A stretch of 44,949 nt of DNA from Pirellula sp. (GTDB lineage: Bacteria > Planctomycetota > Planctomycetia > Pirellulales > Pirellulaceae): assembly GCA_025459245.1 (NCBI GenBank), contig JALOQZ010000002.1, forward strand, positions 1 to 44,949, given 5' to 3'. The translations under genes and the position numbers were made by a program. The notes below the pieces were generated by a model that was not told where the DNA came from, did no database searches, and saw only the letters and a list, made by a program, of their open reading frames with translations. Below, in pieces: positions 42,740 through 44,949 of the stretch; within the stretch, counting starts at the first letter, position 1, and each line of letters begins with the position of its first letter.

Positions 42740-43720
42740 ATGCGATATCCAAAGACTTTCTACATCTTTTCCGTCCTCATGGCCGGAGCCTTGCTGGTTT
42801 CCCCCCAAGCCCAAGCGCAAAGCGTGGATCCCAAGCTGGCGGCCTACAAACCGAGTCCTGGGCCGTCTGGTCAACTCAAGTCGGTTGGCTCGGACACAAT
42901 GAATACACTGATGATCCAGTGGACCGAGAAATTTAAGACGTACTACAGGGGCGTTCGAACGGAGGTAGAGGGACAAGGGTCGTCGAAAGCGATGCCTGCC
43001 TTGATCGAAGGAGCTGCTAGCTTTGGTCCGATGAGCCGGGACGCGAAGACCAATGAAATCGCCGACTTTGAAAAGAAATTCGGTTACAAGCCTACCTTGT
43101 TGCCGACCGGAATCGATCTTCTGGCGATTTATGTCCACCGCGATTGCCCGCTGGATTCCATCACCCTTGAGCAGGCTGACGCGATCTTCTCGAGCACTCG
43201 GAAGTTGGGCAGCGAGCCCGTTCTGACTTGGGGGCAGCTCGGATTGACGGGGGAGTATGAGAAGCAACCGATCGCTCTGTTTGGCCGTAATGCGGCATCG
43301 GGAACCTACGGCTTTTTCAAAGAGAAGGTCTTGGGGAACGGGGATTTTCTCGATAGCGTGAATGAGCAGCCCGGGAGTACGGCCGTGATTTCGTCGATCG
43401 GGGAGAACAAGTTTGCCATGGGGTACAGCGGTATCGGTTACAAGACGGCCGCCGTAAAAGCTCTCAAGCTCTCTTTGAAGAAAGGCTCGCCAGCTATCGA
43501 GCCAACGGCAGAAAATGCCTACAATGGGTCCTACCCGCTGGCTCGGTACTTGTATTTGGCTGTGAACTACAAGCCGACCAGCAAACTGGAGCCTCTCCGC
43601 CGAGAATTCATCAAGTTCATCTTCAGCAAAGAAGGCCAAGAACTGTTGGTCAAAGATGGGTATTTCCCTGTCGATGCCAAGATTGCGGAAAAGGCTTTCA
43701 AGATGGTTGGCATCCAGTAA
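42740..43720 (+). CDS. pstS: Phosphate ABC transporter, substrate-binding protein PstS
   Basis: I place the start at the ATG at 42740 ('MRYPKTFYIFSVLMAG'), as that gives a proper signal peptide with cleavage near 'QAQAQS'; the product is 326 residues. It binds phosphate in the periplasm and delivers it to PstCA. The PBP-like fold shows 'LKSVGSDTMNTLMIQW', 'EGQGSSKAMPALIEGAASFG', 'FGRNAASGTYGFFKEKVLG' and 'NYKPTSKLEPLRREFIKFIF'. The SGT(Y) and GSSKA pieces line the ligand site. pstC follows 71 bp downstream. A Pho-box-like direct repeat lies upstream. Confidence 0.93.
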   Translation: MRYPKTFYIFSVLMAGALLVSPQAQAQSVDPKLAAYKPSPGPSGQLKSVGSDTMNTLMIQWTEKFKTYYRGVRTEVEGQGSSKAMPALIEGAASFGPMSRDAKTNEIADFEKKFGYKPTLLPTGIDLLAIYVHRDCPLDSITLEQADAIFSSTRKLGSEPVLTWGQLGLTGEYEKQPIALFGRNAASGTYGFFKEKVLGNGDFLDSVNEQPGSTAVISSIGENKFAMGYSGIGYKTAAVKALKLSLKKGSPAIEPTAENAYNGSYPLARYLYLAVNYKPTSKLEPLRREFIKFIFSKEGQELLVKDGYFPVDAKIAEKAFKMVGIQ

Positions 43721-43736
43721 ACGACGGACTGTTTAC
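43717..43736 (+). terminator. Possible hairpin between pstS and pstC
   Basis: GTAAAC and GTTTAC form a 6-bp stem with an 8-nt loop overlapping the pstS stop. No strict U-run follows. A weak attenuator or mRNA-stability hairpin between binding-protein and permease genes would fit, but the stem is short. Confidence 0.3.
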
Positions 43737-43791
43737 CCCTATTTGCGACGGAATGATTTTTACGGACTGACCTCGCACTGAAGCGAAACTC

Positions 43792-44949
43792 GTGAATCAA
43801 ACCGAAAACGTAACCATCCGCCCCCATCGGGACCGCAATTCGTCTCGCTGGGTTCGCATGTCGGACAGGATCGCAAAACAGGTCATCACCATTGGGGGAA
43901 TCGGCACGATCTTTGTCGTGATGTTGGTAGTTTTCGTGCTTCTGGGAAACGTGCTCCCACTTTTTCAGTCCAATCGGTCCGAACCTCTCGCGTCCATTAA
44001 AATTTCGAACGCATCTCCAGTTCTTGCCGCTGGGGTGGACGAATACGGCGAAGTTTTGTGGACCATCGACGCGTCGTCGACGATGCGGTTTTATTCCATT
44101 AGCTCGGGACAATCGCTCGGGATCTACACGCCTGGGGACGTCGACGCGAGCGGAAACACTGAATCCAACGAGGAAGCGGAATCGAAAGAGGAGACGAAGC
44201 GGCGAGCCGTTTGTGTCTCGGTCGCCGACGATGATGCCAGTTTGCTGGTCGGCTATGAAGATGGCTCGGTTCGGCCTATCACCTTTGGCTATGACGTATC
44301 GTTTTTGAAAGTGGCCGATCTGCCCGCGGACATCCAATTTCAGGATCGGGACTGGGCTGTTTTCGACAATGCAATTTATCAGCAAACGAATTCGGGTCTC
44401 GTCCGACGCCAACGGGTGGACAGGCTAGTATTCCACCCGACGATTCCCTTGTTCTCGTCACCCGTTGTGGCGGTTGATTGGAAAACGCCTCAAGCGGTTT
44501 CCAGCTTCGACGCCTCGATGACTTGGGTGTGGGCCGCCACCGATGGCAAAGGGGTGGTGCTCAGCAAGACAGAGAACAAGGTCAACCCTATCACCGACGC
44601 TATTTCGCAGGAATCGGTGACTTGGAAGGATGGGGGCGAAGCGGGAAATCGATCGGCTTGGTATGGATTGATGATCGATAGTCGCGGCTCGAGCTTGTCC
44701 GCAATCGATCGAGATGGCAAGATCACCTATTGGAACGCCGAGAGCGATGGAAAACTTTCCGTGTCGAAAACCCATCTCTCTCTTGCTGGTAGTGAAAGTC
44801 AGCTCACCTGCAGTGTTCCGCTGCTGGGACGAACGTCCTTGATGATTGGCGCCCAATCAGGGCATATCGAAGCGGTCGCCATGTCCGCCGTCGATCAAAG
44901 CCAGGAGCTCATGTCGATACATCGGTTTGAAGGTCGACTCGGCGGTGTC
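43792..44949 (+). CDS. pstC: Phosphate ABC transporter permease PstC, extended type, 5' part (runs off the right edge)
   Basis: I translated this directly; the track omits it because no stop is reached. It opens at a GTG (43792) or at the in-frame ATG at 43858. After 'SDRIAKQVITIGGIGTIFVV' and the first membrane helix ('FVVMLVVFVLLGNVLPLF') comes a long soluble stretch of at least 320 residues with blade-like repeats ('SPVLAAGVDEYGEVLWTIDA', 'SVADDDASLLVGYEDGSVRP', 'TWVWAATDGKGVVLSKTENK'). Ordinary PstC (about 320 residues) lacks such an insert, but large PstC proteins of over 700 residues with it are known in some bacteria. The permease core should lie beyond the window. It is probably co-transcribed with pstS. 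Confidence 0.82.
   Translation, partial: MNQTENVTIRPHRDRNSSRWVRMSDRIAKQVITIGGIGTIFVVMLVVFVLLGNVLPLFQSNRSEPLASIKISNASPVLAAGVDEYGEVLWTIDASSTMRFYSISSGQSLGIYTPGDVDASGNTESNEEAESKEETKRRAVCVSVADDDASLLVGYEDGSVRPITFGYDVSFLKVADLPADIQFQDRDWAVFDNAIYQQTNSGLVRRQRVDRLVFHPTIPLFSSPVVAVDWKTPQAVSSFDASMTWVWAATDGKGVVLSKTENKVNPITDAISQESVTWKDGGEAGNRSAWYGLMIDSRGSSLSAIDRDGKITYWNAESDGKLSVSKTHLSLAGSESQLTCSVPLLGRTSLMIGAQSGHIEAVAMSAVDQSQELMSIHRFEGRLGGV

Noticed and set aside
1-44949. CRISPR arrays, tRNA or rRNA genes, phage or insertion-sequence genes
   Set aside because: No regularly spaced repeats, no tRNA-like cloverleaf sequence and no integrase or transposase reading frame were noticed; a tool-based scan could still reveal a missed tRNA.

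Overview
The window looks like chromosomal DNA of a planctomycete, most likely Pirellulales-like. Lineage markers are a Planctomycete-type cytochrome (PSCyt1/DUF1549/DUF1553) gene next to a DUF1501 gene, an ECF sigma factor paired with a large Ser/Thr kinase, a membrane protein carrying the 'FSLRQVFWF' segment, and a Hint-domain protein of the type I associate with this phylum. I see no phage, insertion sequence, CRISPR array, tRNA or rRNA. The species call is inference; no database was searched.

Layout. 1-7.9 kb, all minus strand: a beta-CASP metallo-beta-lactamase protein, a CbpA-type J-protein, a membrane Ser/Thr kinase, a YdiJ-like FAD/Fe-S dehydrogenase and a truncated APC permease. 8.1-15.2 kb, mixed strands: a lipoprotein, a PAS-LuxR regulator, an unknown protein, a GH13 enzyme, a YdjM-type membrane protein, a CvpA-type protein and a DUF2891 protein. 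15.2-15.8 kb is a repeat-rich gene-free stretch. 15.8-18.1 kb: a membrane protein and a serine hydrolase. 18.1-26.7 kb, all minus strand: a Hint-domain protein, an ECF sigma factor, two Ser/Thr kinases and accA. 26.9-30.1 kb: a secreted coiled-coil/TPR protein and a DUF4198-Kelch protein. 30.5-35.6 kb: a glycerol operon, glpK-glpD-glpF plus a PQQ-like propeller gene. 35.6-37.4 kb: panC and purQ. 37.5-42.5 kb: PSCyt, DUF1501 and vWA genes in tandem. 42.7 kb to the end: pstS and the start of pstC.

Main discovery. The octamer GGGNAGGG, the E. coli FtsK orienting sequence (KOPS), is strongly over-represented and changes strand once. By eye I count 17 copies on the plus strand and 1 on the minus strand from 621 to 16478, then 0 plus and 20 minus from 16702 to 42145. 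A 28-bp dif-like sequence (11 + 6 + 11 bp, with ATAA and TTAT flanking the 6-bp centre) lies at 15356-15383 in the gene-free stretch. Together these suggest that the window spans the replication terminus and the XerCD/FtsK dimer-resolution site of a planctomycete, a phylum known for dividing without FtsZ. The motif is often inside genes, where it encodes Pro-rich or Gly-rich low-complexity peptide.

Other features of note: a family of about 64-bp imperfect palindromes, two of which run into stop codons; a Hint domain whose terminal His-Asn is replaced; a Ser/Thr kinase with HCD and DFT in place of HRD and DFG; and a possible Pho box upstream of pstS.
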